A stretch of 64,000 nt of DNA, taken from Pseudomonas mandelii (GTDB lineage Bacteria; Pseudomonadota; Gammaproteobacteria; Pseudomonadales; Pseudomonadaceae). A program made the translations under genes and the position numbers. The stretch spans positions 124,001 through 188,000 of the forward strand of contig NZ_JAMYDU010000010.1 of NCBI RefSeq assembly GCF_024138395.1, given 5' to 3'. The notes beneath the pieces were generated by a model. That model was not told the origin of the DNA. It ran no database searches and worked only from the letters and a program-made list of their open reading frames with translations. Positions 39,183 to 47,382 of this stretch are shown one piece after another; positions within the stretch are counted from its first letter, which is position 1; each line of letters starts with the position of its first letter.

Positions 39183-40634
39183 ATGTCCGTCCGTCGTACC
39201 AAAATCGTCGCTACCCTTGGCCCGGCCAGTAACTCGCCGGAAGTTCTCGAACAGTTGATTCTGGCTGGCCTGGACGTCGCCCGCCTGAACTTCTCCCATG
39301 GCACCCCCGACGAGCACAAGGCTCGCGCGAAGCTGGTGCGTGACCTCGCTGCCAAGCACGGCCGCTTCGTCGCCCTGCTGGGTGACTTGCAAGGCCCGAA
39401 AATTCGTATCGCCAAATTCGCCAACAAGAAGATCGAGCTGAAGATCGGTGATCAATTCACCTTCTCCACCAGCCATCCGTTGACCGAAGGCAACCAGCAA
39501 GTAGTCGGCATCGACTACCCGGACCTGGTGAAAGACTGTGGCGTGGGCGACGAGCTGCTGCTCGACGACGGTCGCGTGGTCATGCGCGTCGATACCGCCA
39601 CCGCCACCGAATTGCATTGCACCGTGACCATCGGCGGCCCACTGTCGGACCACAAAGGCATCAACCGTCGCGGTGGCGGTCTGACCGCACCGGCCCTGAC
39701 CGAGAAAGACAAGGCCGATATCAAGCTCGCTGCCGAAATGGAAGTCGACTACCTCGCGGTATCCTTCCCGCGTGACGCCGCCGACATGGAATATGCCCGC
39801 CAACTGCGCGACGAAGCCGGCGGTACTGCCTGGCTGGTGGCGAAGATCGAACGCGCCGAAGCCGTGGCCGACGACGAAACCCTCGACGGCCTGATCAAAG
39901 CCTCCGACGCGGTGATGGTGGCTCGTGGTGACTTGGGTGTGGAAATCGGCGACGCCGAGCTGGTAGGCATCCAGAAGAAAATCATTCTGCACGCACGCCG
40001 CCACAACAAAGCTGTGATCGTCGCGACCCAGATGATGGAGTCGATGATCCAGAACCCGATGCCAACCCGCGCCGAAGTGTCCGACGTAGCCAACGCCGTG
40101 CTCGACTACACCGACGCCGTGATGCTCTCGGCTGAATCCGCTGCGGGCCTGTATCCGCTGGAAGCCGTGCAAGCCATGGCGCGCATCTGCGTCGGCGCTG
40201 AAAAGCACCCGACCGGCAAGACGTCCAGCCACCGCATCGGCAAGGAATTCACCCGCTGCGACGAAAGCATCGCGCTGGCGACCATGTACACCGCCAACCA
40301 CTTCCCGGGCGTTAAAGCGATCATCGCCCTGACCGAAAGTGGCTACACCCCGCTGATCATGTCGCGCATCCGCTCTTCGGTGCCGATCTACGCCTTCTCG
40401 CCGCACCGCGAGACTCAAGCGCGCGCAGCGATGTTCCGTGGCGTATATACCGTACCGTTCGAACCGGCTTCGCTGGAACCGCACGAAGTCAGCCAGAAGG
40501 CCATCGACGAGCTGGTCAAGCGCGGCGTTGTGGAAAAAGGCGACTGGGTCATCCTGACCAAGGGCGACAGCTACCACACCACCGGCGGCACCAACGGCAT
40601 GAAAATCCTGCACGTGGGTGACCCGCAGGTCTGA
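39183..40634 (+). CDS. pyk: Pyruvate kinase
   Basis: Pyruvate kinase makes pyruvate and ATP from phosphoenolpyruvate and ADP. The protein of 483 residues is complete and starts MSVRRTKIVATLGPASNSPE, with CAGGAG nine bases upstream. The active-site region VARGDLGVEIG and the substrate Lys segment WLVAKIERAEAV are intact, as is LNFSHGTPDEH. It corresponds to P. aeruginosa PykA by sequence and neighbourhood. In P. aeruginosa it is followed directly by the echA/ferredoxin/sadC/fumarase block. Here two delta-60 genes lie between. Confidence 0.96.
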   Translation: MSVRRTKIVATLGPASNSPEVLEQLILAGLDVARLNFSHGTPDEHKARAKLVRDLAAKHGRFVALLGDLQGPKIRIAKFANKKIELKIGDQFTFSTSHPLTEGNQQVVGIDYPDLVKDCGVGDELLLDDGRVVMRVDTATATELHCTVTIGGPLSDHKGINRRGGGLTAPALTEKDKADIKLAAEMEVDYLAVSFPRDAADMEYARQLRDEAGGTAWLVAKIERAEAVADDETLDGLIKASDAVMVARGDLGVEIGDAELVGIQKKIILHARRHNKAVIVATQMMESMIQNPMPTRAEVSDVANAVLDYTDAVMLSAESAAGLYPLEAVQAMARICVGAEKHPTGKTSSHRIGKEFTRCDESIALATMYTANHFPGVKAIIALTESGYTPLIMSRIRSSVPIYAFSPHRETQARAAMFRGVYTVPFEPASLEPHEVSQKAIDELVKRGVVEKGDWVILTKGDSYHTTGGTNGMKILHVGDPQV

Positions 40635-40655
40635 GTAATCGATTGCTGAAAAACC

Positions 40656-40687
40656 AAGCCCCGCTGTTATTACAGTGGGGCTTTTTT
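40656..40687 (+). terminator. Terminator of pyk
   Basis: AAGCCCCGCTG / CAGTGGGGCTT stem with loop TTATTA and six T, preceded by CGATTGCTGAAAAA. The preceding bases and stem start recur before the terminators at 42208 and 43821. Confidence 0.9.
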
Positions 40688-40708
40688 ATGCCAATTGGGT
40701 TGATTCGA

Positions 40709-40724
40709 CTGTCAGCTCTGTCAG
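40709..40724 (+). promoter_or_regulatory. lux-box-like operator of the first delta-60 gene
   Basis: CTGTCAGCTCTGTCAG: CT-N12-AG spacing with left half-site CTGTCA exact and right half-site one mismatch from TGACAG, followed by TAG as at 42281 and 32946. A weak -10 candidate GAGTAA (40745-40750) lies 20 bp downstream. The ATG at 40816 is 92 bp away. It is the most divergent of the five boxes. Confidence 0.55.
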
Positions 40725-40815
40725 TAGTCCATTGATTTTTTCCTGAGTAACGTGGAGATGCGCTACCCACTCACCAAAAACTGGACACACCCCGTGCTCA
40801 GGGAGGATGCAAACA

Positions 40816-42138
40816 ATGAATCTGCAACAGACACTGACGACTGTCTCACGAGGCAAACTGGATCCGGATTTCGGCGAGGCGGGCAAGGTCTTTCTGAAAA
40901 CGCCTGACCCCCTCGATCAGGAGTTCACGCAGAGGGGGTTACTCGTCGACACCTTGGGGAATACTTTTATTTCCGGAGATGTCCTTCGCTCGACGGCCCG
41001 TTCTGACTATTGCTGCGTAAAACTGGATACTCAAGGCAAAGTCGACACTGCGTTTGGCAAGGACGGTTATGTCACCGGCCGTTTTGATCGTGATGATGGA
41101 GGAATCACACATTCGCATGCCCATGAAATAGTGGAACTGGACGATGGAAAGTTGCTCCTGATCGGCATTTTTTTTGACGGCAGCCTGAAAAAATCCAAAG
41201 CACTTGTACGTCTGAATTCCGACGGCAGCCTGGATCTGAAATTTGGTCAACAGGGCAAAGCTATTATTGACCTCAAGGACGAAAGCAACCATTTGCAGAT
41301 TTCACGCGAACCTTCCAGCTTGGCTGCGAAATCTCAGGGTGAAAACCACCCCTCGACTGTGTTGCCAGACGGCAGGATTCTTTTGCATGAATCAGTCGGT
41401 TGGGGCTTCGAGAAAACGACTACCGCGGTCATTCGACTTTCGGCAGACGGTGTCTTGGATACGAGTTTTAACCAGCAAGGGATCGTTCATATTTCTCATC
41501 CGAATTTTGCCCACACGTTGTTGAACGATCTATTGGCCAAACAGGACGGTACTTATGTACTGGCGGGCACAGTCTACAATGACGATGGCTATTCCGCCTC
41601 AGCATTGCTGACTCAATTAACCCACGCGGGGAAGATCGACGCTTCATTCGCCGACAATGGTTATCTGTTGGTAACTCCAGAACAAAACATCATTGATTTG
41701 AGTATCGAGAAAATTATCGAACAAACGAACAGGCGCCTTTTGGCCGTTGGATATACGGGAGGAGGAAACGTGTCTGGTCTGCTAGTCAGCCGAGAAGCCG
41801 ACGGTAGCCAAAATATCCAGTTCAACCGCGGCAAGTCGTTGCTGACTAAACTGGACGGGTATCAAACCGTCTGGCAGTCCGCTTCTATCCTGAGCAATGG
41901 AAACATTCTGGTTTTCGGGAAACTATCCAGTGATGCTGCCAACTATGTTGTTGCTAGGTTCATCGATGACGGCACCCTCGACAAGTCATACGCGAACGGC
42001 AAGGGTTGGCGGATGTTTGCCATTGAACAAGCGTTCAGAAGTGCGGTTGCATTCACGGAGGGCAAGGCCACATTTCTCGGCCGCGTCATCGTGGCAGGGC
42101 GGCCTGTCCCTTGCGTTGCCCGTGGACTGATCGAGTAA
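40816..42138 (+). CDS. Delta-60 repeat protein 1 (seven repeats, propeller-like)
   Basis: This 440-residue protein carries seven copies of the delta-60 repeat motif G-x-L-D-x-x-F-G at residues 13, 74, 137, 212, 272, 330 and 386 (for example GKLDPDFGEAG, GKVDTAFGKDG, GSLDLKFGQQG). The ~60-residue spacing suggests a beta-propeller of about seven blades; fold inferred. ATG 40816 (MNLQQTLTTVSRGKL) is chosen because AGGGAGG is eight bases upstream; the in-frame ATG at 40807 abuts the ribosome site. There is no signal peptide or membrane segment. It is preceded by a lux-type box and followed by its own terminator. It lies between pyk and a paralogue. Function unknown; shared operator with Tc genes suggests a toxin-associated role. 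Confidence 0.8.
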   Translation: MNLQQTLTTVSRGKLDPDFGEAGKVFLKTPDPLDQEFTQRGLLVDTLGNTFISGDVLRSTARSDYCCVKLDTQGKVDTAFGKDGYVTGRFDRDDGGITHSHAHEIVELDDGKLLLIGIFFDGSLKKSKALVRLNSDGSLDLKFGQQGKAIIDLKDESNHLQISREPSSLAAKSQGENHPSTVLPDGRILLHESVGWGFEKTTTAVIRLSADGVLDTSFNQQGIVHISHPNFAHTLLNDLLAKQDGTYVLAGTVYNDDGYSASALLTQLTHAGKIDASFADNGYLLVTPEQNIIDLSIEKIIEQTNRRLLAVGYTGGGNVSGLLVSREADGSQNIQFNRGKSLLTKLDGYQTVWQSASILSNGNILVFGKLSSDAANYVVARFIDDGTLDKSYANGKGWRMFAIEQAFRSAVAFTEGKATFLGRVIVAGRPVPCVARGLIE

Positions 42139-42207
42139 TTGCATTTTGATGCAAGCCCTCTCCCTCAGGGTTAGCGTGGGTTTGAGTGACCGGTTGCTGA
42201 AAAAACC

Positions 42208-42238
42208 AAAGCCCCGCCATGTGAAGGCGGGGCTTTTT
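42208..42238 (+). terminator. Terminator of delta-60 gene 1
   Basis: AAAGCCCCGCC / GGCGGGGCTTT stem, loop ATGTGAA, followed by T5. Preceded by TTGCTGAAAAAACC, like the pyk terminator. Confidence 0.9.
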
Positions 42239-42280
42239 GGTTCAAAAAACAGATGAATACGCCTTTTAAACATTTATCAC

Positions 42281-42296
42281 CTGTCAGATGTGACAG
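42281..42296 (+). promoter_or_regulatory. lux-box-like operator of the second delta-60 gene
   Basis: CTGTCAGATGTGACAG: a perfect CTGTCA-N4-TGACAG dyad with CT-N12-AG spacing, flanked by CAC and TAGACG. A candidate -10 TTTAAT (42320-42325) lies 23 bp downstream. The ATG at 42423 is 127 bp away. Confidence 0.7.
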
Positions 42297-42422
42297 TAGA
42301 CGTCTCTCCGATCCTCCCCTTTAATCGATCTTGTCCACCGCTACTATCGCTCGCTTGGCTGTTGCGGTCCCGTCATTTGGCAGCACTCGACGGGTATCCA
42401 CATCGATTAAAGGAATAAAACG

Positions 42423-43712
42423 ATGAGTCCTTCTACAGCAATGACCTCTCGTGCCGCCGGTGATCTCGACTCGACATTCAATGGCAATGGCCAGTTGGTC
42501 ATGCGCTTCCCTGGTGCCAGAGATACTACTGGTGAATGTATTGAAGAAGGTCCCGACGGCAAAATCTACGTTGGCGGAGGCGTTGACGCCGAAACTGATG
42601 ACGTCATTCACAAGCTAGGTATCGCCTGCCTGCACAAGGATGGCACACCCGATACAGAATTCGGCGAAGGGGGGTATGTAGTCTTACCTTTTAGCCCCAT
42701 GCAAGACACCCACTTGCGACAGATCCTTTTTCTGATGGTCGGAGGGGAACAAAGAATTCTTCTATCCGGTATCGATACTAAAAAAGGAGAAGTCGTGTTA
42801 GCTCGTCTTTATGCCAACGGGCGTGTAGATGAGAATTTCGGCATTAAAGGCCTGTTGACTGTCAAACCGCCGCAAAGCCTCGCTAAAAATCTCGGACTGG
42901 GTTTTAAACCGTCGACGACAGTCGGCGTCAATGCCTCAGGGCCTTGCACGGTATCGAATGGGAAAATTCATGTTGTCATGGAAATGTACATGCCCACCTG
43001 GATCGCCAACGTCGCGCTGTTGATCCGGCTTAACACTGATGGATCGTTTGACACAGACTTCAACAAGGTCGGTTATGTCGCCGTGACCAATCAATATTGG
43101 GGAAATAGCTCTATCAAGGATGTGCTGGTGCATAACGGGAAAATCACCGTGTGCGGAACGCTGGCAAACAAAGGCATGGTGGCTCGTATTAATGACGACG
43201 GATCTTTCGATACTCGCTTCGGTGAAAGTGGGTTCAAACTGATCGATAACACCGAAGTATCTTTTGAGAAGCTCAGTCACTACTCCGAATCAAAGGTTGT
43301 TATCGCAGGTTGGGGATTAACCCCGCGTCAGGGCGTGCTGGTCGGACTCGCAGATAACGGCGAACTCGATCCATCGTTCAATAATGGCAACGTACTGTTT
43401 CAATCCTTTGAAAACGAAAATAATGTCTTATTTATGAGTGTCGGGATAACTGGCGGAAAAATTATCGTGTCCGGGAGGATGTCAACGGCAAGCGGTCAAC
43501 CTTCAATCGTAGTAGCTCGCTATCAGCTTGACGGCAAACTGGATCTCGAATTTGGGCGCGGCAAGGGTTGGAGTTCTACTAAATTCGAAAATCATTACAC
43601 CGTCGCTCAAAACATGGGCCTGCAAAAGGATGGAAATATACTGGTGGTAGGCGACTGGGGCGGCTTTAGCTACGCAGCCTTGATCGCGCGCTTTCTGAAC
43701 ACCAGCCAGTGA
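42423..43712 (+). CDS. Delta-60 repeat protein 2 (seven repeats, propeller-like)
   Basis: This 429-residue paralogue of the preceding protein starts MSPSTAMTSRAAGDLDSTFN, with AAGGA eight bases upstream. It also has seven motifs: GDLDSTFNGNG, GTPDTEFGEGG, GRVDENFGIKG, GSFDTDFNKVG, GSFDTRFGESG, GELDPSFNNGN and GKLDLEFGRGKGW. The last motif (LE/KFGRGKGW versus NGKGW) closes both proteins. No signal peptide. It has its own lux-type box and terminator, so each paralogue is a stand-alone cassette. The two proteins have clearly diverged, so this is an old duplication. Function unknown. Confidence 0.8.
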   Translation: MSPSTAMTSRAAGDLDSTFNGNGQLVMRFPGARDTTGECIEEGPDGKIYVGGGVDAETDDVIHKLGIACLHKDGTPDTEFGEGGYVVLPFSPMQDTHLRQILFLMVGGEQRILLSGIDTKKGEVVLARLYANGRVDENFGIKGLLTVKPPQSLAKNLGLGFKPSTTVGVNASGPCTVSNGKIHVVMEMYMPTWIANVALLIRLNTDGSFDTDFNKVGYVAVTNQYWGNSSIKDVLVHNGKITVCGTLANKGMVARINDDGSFDTRFGESGFKLIDNTEVSFEKLSHYSESKVVIAGWGLTPRQGVLVGLADNGELDPSFNNGNVLFQSFENENNVLFMSVGITGGKIIVSGRMSTASGQPSIVVARYQLDGKLDLEFGRGKGWSSTKFENHYTVAQNMGLQKDGNILVVGDWGGFSYAALIARFLNTSQ

Positions 43713-43820
43713 CAACGGGCCCATCAAAAGCAACCGTTCACCGCCTTATGCGGTTGCCTCTTTAACTACCTTCGCCTGCTGGCGATCCGATGGTCTGCGG
43801 ATATCGATTGCTGAAAAAGG

Positions 43821-43852
43821 AAAGCCCCGCCATGTGAATGGCGGGGCTTTTT
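43821..43852 (+). terminator. Terminator of delta-60 gene 2
   Basis: AAAGCCCCGCCAT / ATGGCGGGGCTTT stem with loop GTGA and T5, preceded by ATCGATTGCTGAAAAA. Nearly the same as the terminator at 42208. Confidence 0.9.
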
Positions 43853-43881
43853 GGTTTTTTGATCCTGGAGATGTGTGGTCT

Positions 43882-43995
43882 GGGCGGGCCTCTTCGCGGG
43901 CAAGCCTCGCTCCTACAGGGATTGCGGGTGTCCACAAAATCAGCGTTCAACACAAAACCTGTAGGAGCGAGGCTTGCCCGCGAAGAGGCCCGCCC
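43882..43995. repeat. REP-like palindrome with 38-bp perfect arms
   Basis: Arms 43882-43919 and 43958-43995 are exact reverse complements (beginning GGGCGGGCCTCTTCGCGGGC) around a 38-base loop. It lies between the convergent delta-60 gene 2 and enoyl-CoA hydratase genes, and is the same family as at 2810 and 6491. Confidence 0.9.
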
Positions 43996-44008
43996 GGCCA
44001 CCGCGAAT

Positions 44009-44758
44009 TTAATGCCTGTTGAGAAACCCTGACAACGCCGCCATCGCTTCCGGCGAACGCAGCCGCTGGGTAAACAATGCGCCCTCTTCTTCTATTACCT
44101 TGCGCAACTGTTCCCGATCCGGCGCTTTCATCAATTGCTTGCTGATGCGCACCGCCTCTGGTGGCAGTGATTCAAATCGCAACGCTATCTCCCGCGCCTT
44201 GGCCAACACCGCTTCGCCACTGCGCAACGCTTCAGTCGCTATCCCCCACGCGGCTGCCTGTTCACCACTGAACGCTTCGCCGAGCAACAACAACTGCGCC
44301 GCTTTGGCCTGCCCGAGCAAGCGCGGCAGGATCAGGCTGGAACCGAACTCCGGGCATAACCCGAGGTTGACGAACGGCATGCGCAACCGGGTGTCGGTGC
44401 TGACGTAAACCAGATCGCAATGCAGCAGCATCGTCGTGCCAATCCCCACCGCCGCACCGGCCACGGCGGCGATCACCGGTTTACGGCACTCCAGTAAATT
44501 GAGCATGAAGTGGAACACCGGGCTGTCAAGGTTGCTCGGGGGTTGCTGGAGGAAATCAAAGATGTCGTTGCCGGCGGTGAAACACTCAGCGCCACCGGTG
44601 ATCAGCACCGCATTGATTTCCGGGTCGGTATCGGCTTGCTTCAGGGCCTCGGCCAAGTGGCTGTACATGGCGCGAGTCAGGGCGTTTTTCTTTTCGGGGC
44701 GATTGATGCGCAGGGTCAGCAGGCCGCGCTCGCGTTCAAATCGGATGGTATCGGGCAT
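44009..44758 (-). CDS. Enoyl-CoA hydratase/isomerase family protein (crotonase fold)
   Basis: This 249-residue crotonase-fold protein starts MPDTIRFERERGLLTLRINR with AGGA upstream; the longer frame to 44968 is rejected. The oxyanion-hole segments are ECFTAGNDIFDF and AVAGAAVGIGTTMLL. The position of the first hydratase glutamate reads PFVNLGL, without Glu, while a Glu is present in LCPEFGSSLILPRLLG. That pattern resembles delta3,delta2-enoyl-CoA isomerases more than hydratases. It lies 35 bp after the ferredoxin reductase gene, downstream of sadC on the same strand, as in P. aeruginosa. Substrate unknown. Confidence 0.85.
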   Translation of the reverse strand: MPDTIRFERERGLLTLRINRPEKKNALTRAMYSHLAEALKQADTDPEINAVLITGGAECFTAGNDIFDFLQQPPSNLDSPVFHFMLNLLECRKPVIAAVAGAAVGIGTTMLLHCDLVYVSTDTRLRMPFVNLGLCPEFGSSLILPRLLGQAKAAQLLLLGEAFSGEQAAAWGIATEALRSGEAVLAKAREIALRFESLPPEAVRISKQLMKAPDREQLRKVIEEEGALFTQRLRSPEAMAALSGFLNRH

Positions 44759-44793
44759 GGTGAGTCCTGACCTGAGAGGATCAAAATCAGCGC

Positions 44794-45729
44794 TCAACCA
44801 CGGGGTAGAAAGACATCCGCCAGCAGTTGATTGCGCGGCAAACCCGCCAGGTACAGGCGCCGGGCAAAGGCGTCGACGCTGTCGGGGGCTCCGCAGACTA
44901 AGGCCAGGGTTTGCCGCGAAACAAGGCGCAGTTGCGCCAAAGCCGCGGGCAACTCGGCCGCCGTCCACAGCTCGACTGTCAGGTTTTCACGGCCGTCGGC
45001 CATGGCTTGCAGGGGTTTGGCCAGATAATGCTCCTCTGCGTCATGGGCCAGGTGAATGACACGGATGGCGCCTTGGTGATCCTGGCGCAATGCTTCGCGC
45101 AAAATACCGAACAACGGCCCCAGACCGGTGCCGGCCGCCAATAACCACAACGGTCGGGTATGCCAGTCCGGGTCGTAATGCAGCGCCCCGCCGCGCAACT
45201 CGCCGAGGCGAATCGGATCGCCGATTTTCAAGCAACGCGCCGCATCACTGAATTGCCCCGGCTGACGGCAATCGAGGTGGAACTCCAGAAAACGGTCTTC
45301 TTCCGGCAGACTGGCCAGGGAATACGGCCGCGCAATCTGACCCGCCCACAACACCAGATGCTGCCCCGCCTGATAGCGCAACGGTCGCTCACTGGTGAGG
45401 CGTAAGCGCAAAACACTGGGGCTCAGCCAATCGCTGGCGACTACCTGCGCAGCAAGCCCATCACGCAGCGGGTCAAAGGTTTCGACTTGCAGATCGTCGA
45501 CCACCTGGCACTGACAGGCCAACCGCCAACCCTGCTGACGCTGCTCATGGCTCAAGGCATCGGGACGACTGTCGCTGGGCAAGCCCTCGACACATTTGAC
45601 CAGGCACGCATGGCAACTGCCGGCGCGACAGCTGTAGGGCACCGACACGCCGTTCTGATTCAAGGCATCGAGCAAATTGCTGCCCGCCGCCACCGTCCAT
45701 TGACGTTCGCCGACGCGTAACTCAGGCAT
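44794..45729 (-). CDS. 2Fe-2S ferredoxin / FAD-NAD(P)H oxidoreductase fusion
   Basis: This single-chain electron-transfer reductase of 311 residues has an N-terminal plant-type 2Fe-2S domain (SCRAGSCHACLVKC with a later Cys in RLACQCQVV), then an FNR-like FAD domain (ARPYSLAS, the RxYS motif) and an NAD(P)H-binding domain (LLAAGTGLGPLFGILREAL). The start at 45729 (MPELRVGERQW) is favoured because GGGAGA precedes it at the right distance; ATG 45735 is also possible. It overlaps the end of sadC on the same strand. Related reductases supply electrons to oxygenases. No oxygenase is adjacent, so its partner is unknown. Confidence 0.88.
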   Translation of the reverse strand: MPELRVGERQWTVAAGSNLLDALNQNGVSVPYSCRAGSCHACLVKCVEGLPSDSRPDALSHEQRQQGWRLACQCQVVDDLQVETFDPLRDGLAAQVVASDWLSPSVLRLRLTSERPLRYQAGQHLVLWAGQIARPYSLASLPEEDRFLEFHLDCRQPGQFSDAARCLKIGDPIRLGELRGGALHYDPDWHTRPLWLLAAGTGLGPLFGILREALRQDHQGAIRVIHLAHDAEEHYLAKPLQAMADGRENLTVELWTAAELPAALAQLRLVSRQTLALVCGAPDSVDAFARRLYLAGLPRNQLLADVFLPRG

Positions 45730-46840
45730 CGACATTCTCCCAAGCCGCCGCGCAACGGTTACGGCCATCACGCTTGGCGCGATACAGCGCCTGATCGGCG
45801 CGGTGCAAGGCGTCGTCCAGATCATCCCCCAATTGCAGCAGGGTCATGCCCGCCGACAGGCTGAGGTTGCGCACATCCAGGCCGACCAACTCGACATCCA
45901 TAAAGGCAATACGCAACCGCTCGCAACACGCCGTCAGGCGCTCGGCATCGCAATCGGGCAACAGCACCACGAACTCTTCGCCGCCATAGCGGGCCAGAAC
46001 ATCGCCATCGCGCAGGCAGGCGGTGGCCACTGCGGCAAACGCTTGCAGCACCTGATCGCCGGCGGCATGGCCGTGAACATCGTTAATGCGTTTGAAGTGG
46101 TCCAGGTCGATCAACGCCAGGCCATGCACCACGTCGGCTTCCATGGCATTCAACTCGCGGGAGGCCAGGCGCAGGAAATGCCGGCGATTGAACAGCCCGG
46201 TGAGTTCGTCGGTCGCCACCAGGTCTTCGAGCTGGCGCATCATGCCCCGCAGGGTGTCTTGGTGCGCCTGCAAGGCGAACCGCCGCTGACGCATACGCTG
46301 GCGCGACATCTGCACGTAACGGGCGTAGAGCACCAGCCACGCGAGCACCACAAACAGCACACACACCTGCAACAGCGCCAGCGTCGGGTCGGACAGCTGA
46401 AAGTGGTAACCCTCCCACAAGGTGAGGGCGCTGAAACTGAAAAACACCAGAAACGCGCAACGGGCGAAAGCCGTGCGCGAAAGATGAAATAACCCGAACA
46501 ACAGAATCAACAGGTAAAACACCAGAAACGCGCCGCGCGCCTCGTTCAGATGGGCGATCAGCCAGGTTTGCCAACCCAGCCCCAGAAGTATTTGCGCTTC
46601 GGTCAGGCTCGGGTCGGAAAACCGCAGGTTGCAGCCGCTGGAGAACACTGCGAACAACACCGCCTGACTGAGCACCACCAACGCGCTGCCAATCGCCATG
46701 CCGCTGACGGATTCCTGATAGTGACCGGTGAAAAACGCCAGCCACAGCAGCAGCAAAGCCAGGGCGTAGGTGCCAGCTGCGAGGGCAAAGCGTTTGAGCA
46801 AAAGCCGCTGGATGGCGTTATGGGTCAATCGTTGATTCAC
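45722..46840 (-). CDS. sadC: Membrane diguanylate cyclase, SadC-like
   Basis: This 372-residue inner-membrane enzyme makes c-di-GMP from GTP. The N-terminal ~165 residues contain about six hydrophobic segments, followed by a linker helix and a GGDEF domain from LATDELTGLFNRRHFLRLAS. The active site is RYGGEEFVVLLPD, and an allosteric inhibitory-site motif RxxD (RDGD) lies five residues before it, so feedback control is likely intact. By architecture and by its place next to the ferredoxin reductase and fumarase genes it matches P. aeruginosa SadC, which promotes attachment over swarming. The start codon appears to be GTG, without a strong ribosome site. Confidence 0.85.
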   Translation of the reverse strand: MNQRLTHNAIQRLLLKRFALAAGTYALALLLLWLAFFTGHYQESVSGMAIGSALVVLSQAVLFAVFSSGCNLRFSDPSLTEAQILLGLGWQTWLIAHLNEARGAFLVFYLLILLFGLFHLSRTAFARCAFLVFFSFSALTLWEGYHFQLSDPTLALLQVCVLFVVLAWLVLYARYVQMSRQRMRQRRFALQAHQDTLRGMMRQLEDLVATDELTGLFNRRHFLRLASRELNAMEADVVHGLALIDLDHFKRINDVHGHAAGDQVLQAFAAVATACLRDGDVLARYGGEEFVVLLPDCDAERLTACCERLRIAFMDVELVGLDVRNLSLSAGMTLLQLGDDLDDALHRADQALYRAKRDGRNRCAAAWENVDA

Positions 46841-47020
46841 CGTGGAAAAGGAGGCTGATCGAGTGTCCTACTCTACAGGCCGGATGCCACTTTAGTGGCG
46901 AGTCTGATAAATGACCATTCAATTTTCTGGGCAAAAAACTGGCGTCAAAGCCATGACCCATTTCCATAGGAGCCGAGCCTTGCTGCATTCCTTGTAGCAG
47001 CTGGCGAAGCCTGCGTTCGC

Positions 47021-47160
47021 TGTAGCAGCTGTCGAGCTTGCGAGGCTGCGTTCGGCTGCGAAGCAGTCGTGAATCCGGCTGACGCGGTCTGCCTGACATA
47101 CCGCAAAATCTGATTTTGCGACTGCTTCGCAGCCGAACGCAGCCTTCGGCAGCTGCTACA
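47021..47160. repeat. Long inverted repeat upstream of the fumarase gene
   Basis: The 541-bp gap 46841-47382 holds no gene. Within it, 47044-47069 and 47119-47144 are exact 26-bp reverse complements (starting GGCTGCGTTCGGCTGCGAAG), with a further outer pairing TGTAGCAGCTG / CAGCTGCTACA. The 49-base loop contains the palindrome CAAAATCTGATTTTG. Similar GTAGCAGCTGGCGAAGCCTG units stand to the left (46992-47020). It looks like a nested REP/BIME-type repeat. A -10 like TATACT (47253-47258) marks the likely fumarase promoter. Confidence 0.8.
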
Positions 47161-47382
47161 GGTTCGCGTCGTGCGATAACTGGCGATCATAACCACCGAT
47201 GTATGCGACCAACGTTTGACTGTCAACGGATGTGCCCGCCATCGAGGCGCGCTATACTGCCGCGCCTTTTTAGCGTCGCGCCAGCATGCCCGGCGTGCCT
47301 TGAAAGGTGCTTGCAACCGACCGATGCACCCAAGCTGCAAGCACCTTATTGAATGTTCCCGTCTTTTAGAGGAGCGCGACTC

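Noticed and set aside
47216..47258. TTGACT...TATACT as a sigma-70 promoter of the fumarase gene
   Set aside because: The -10 is good but the spacer would be 31 bp, so TTGACT cannot be its -35; only the -10 is noted.
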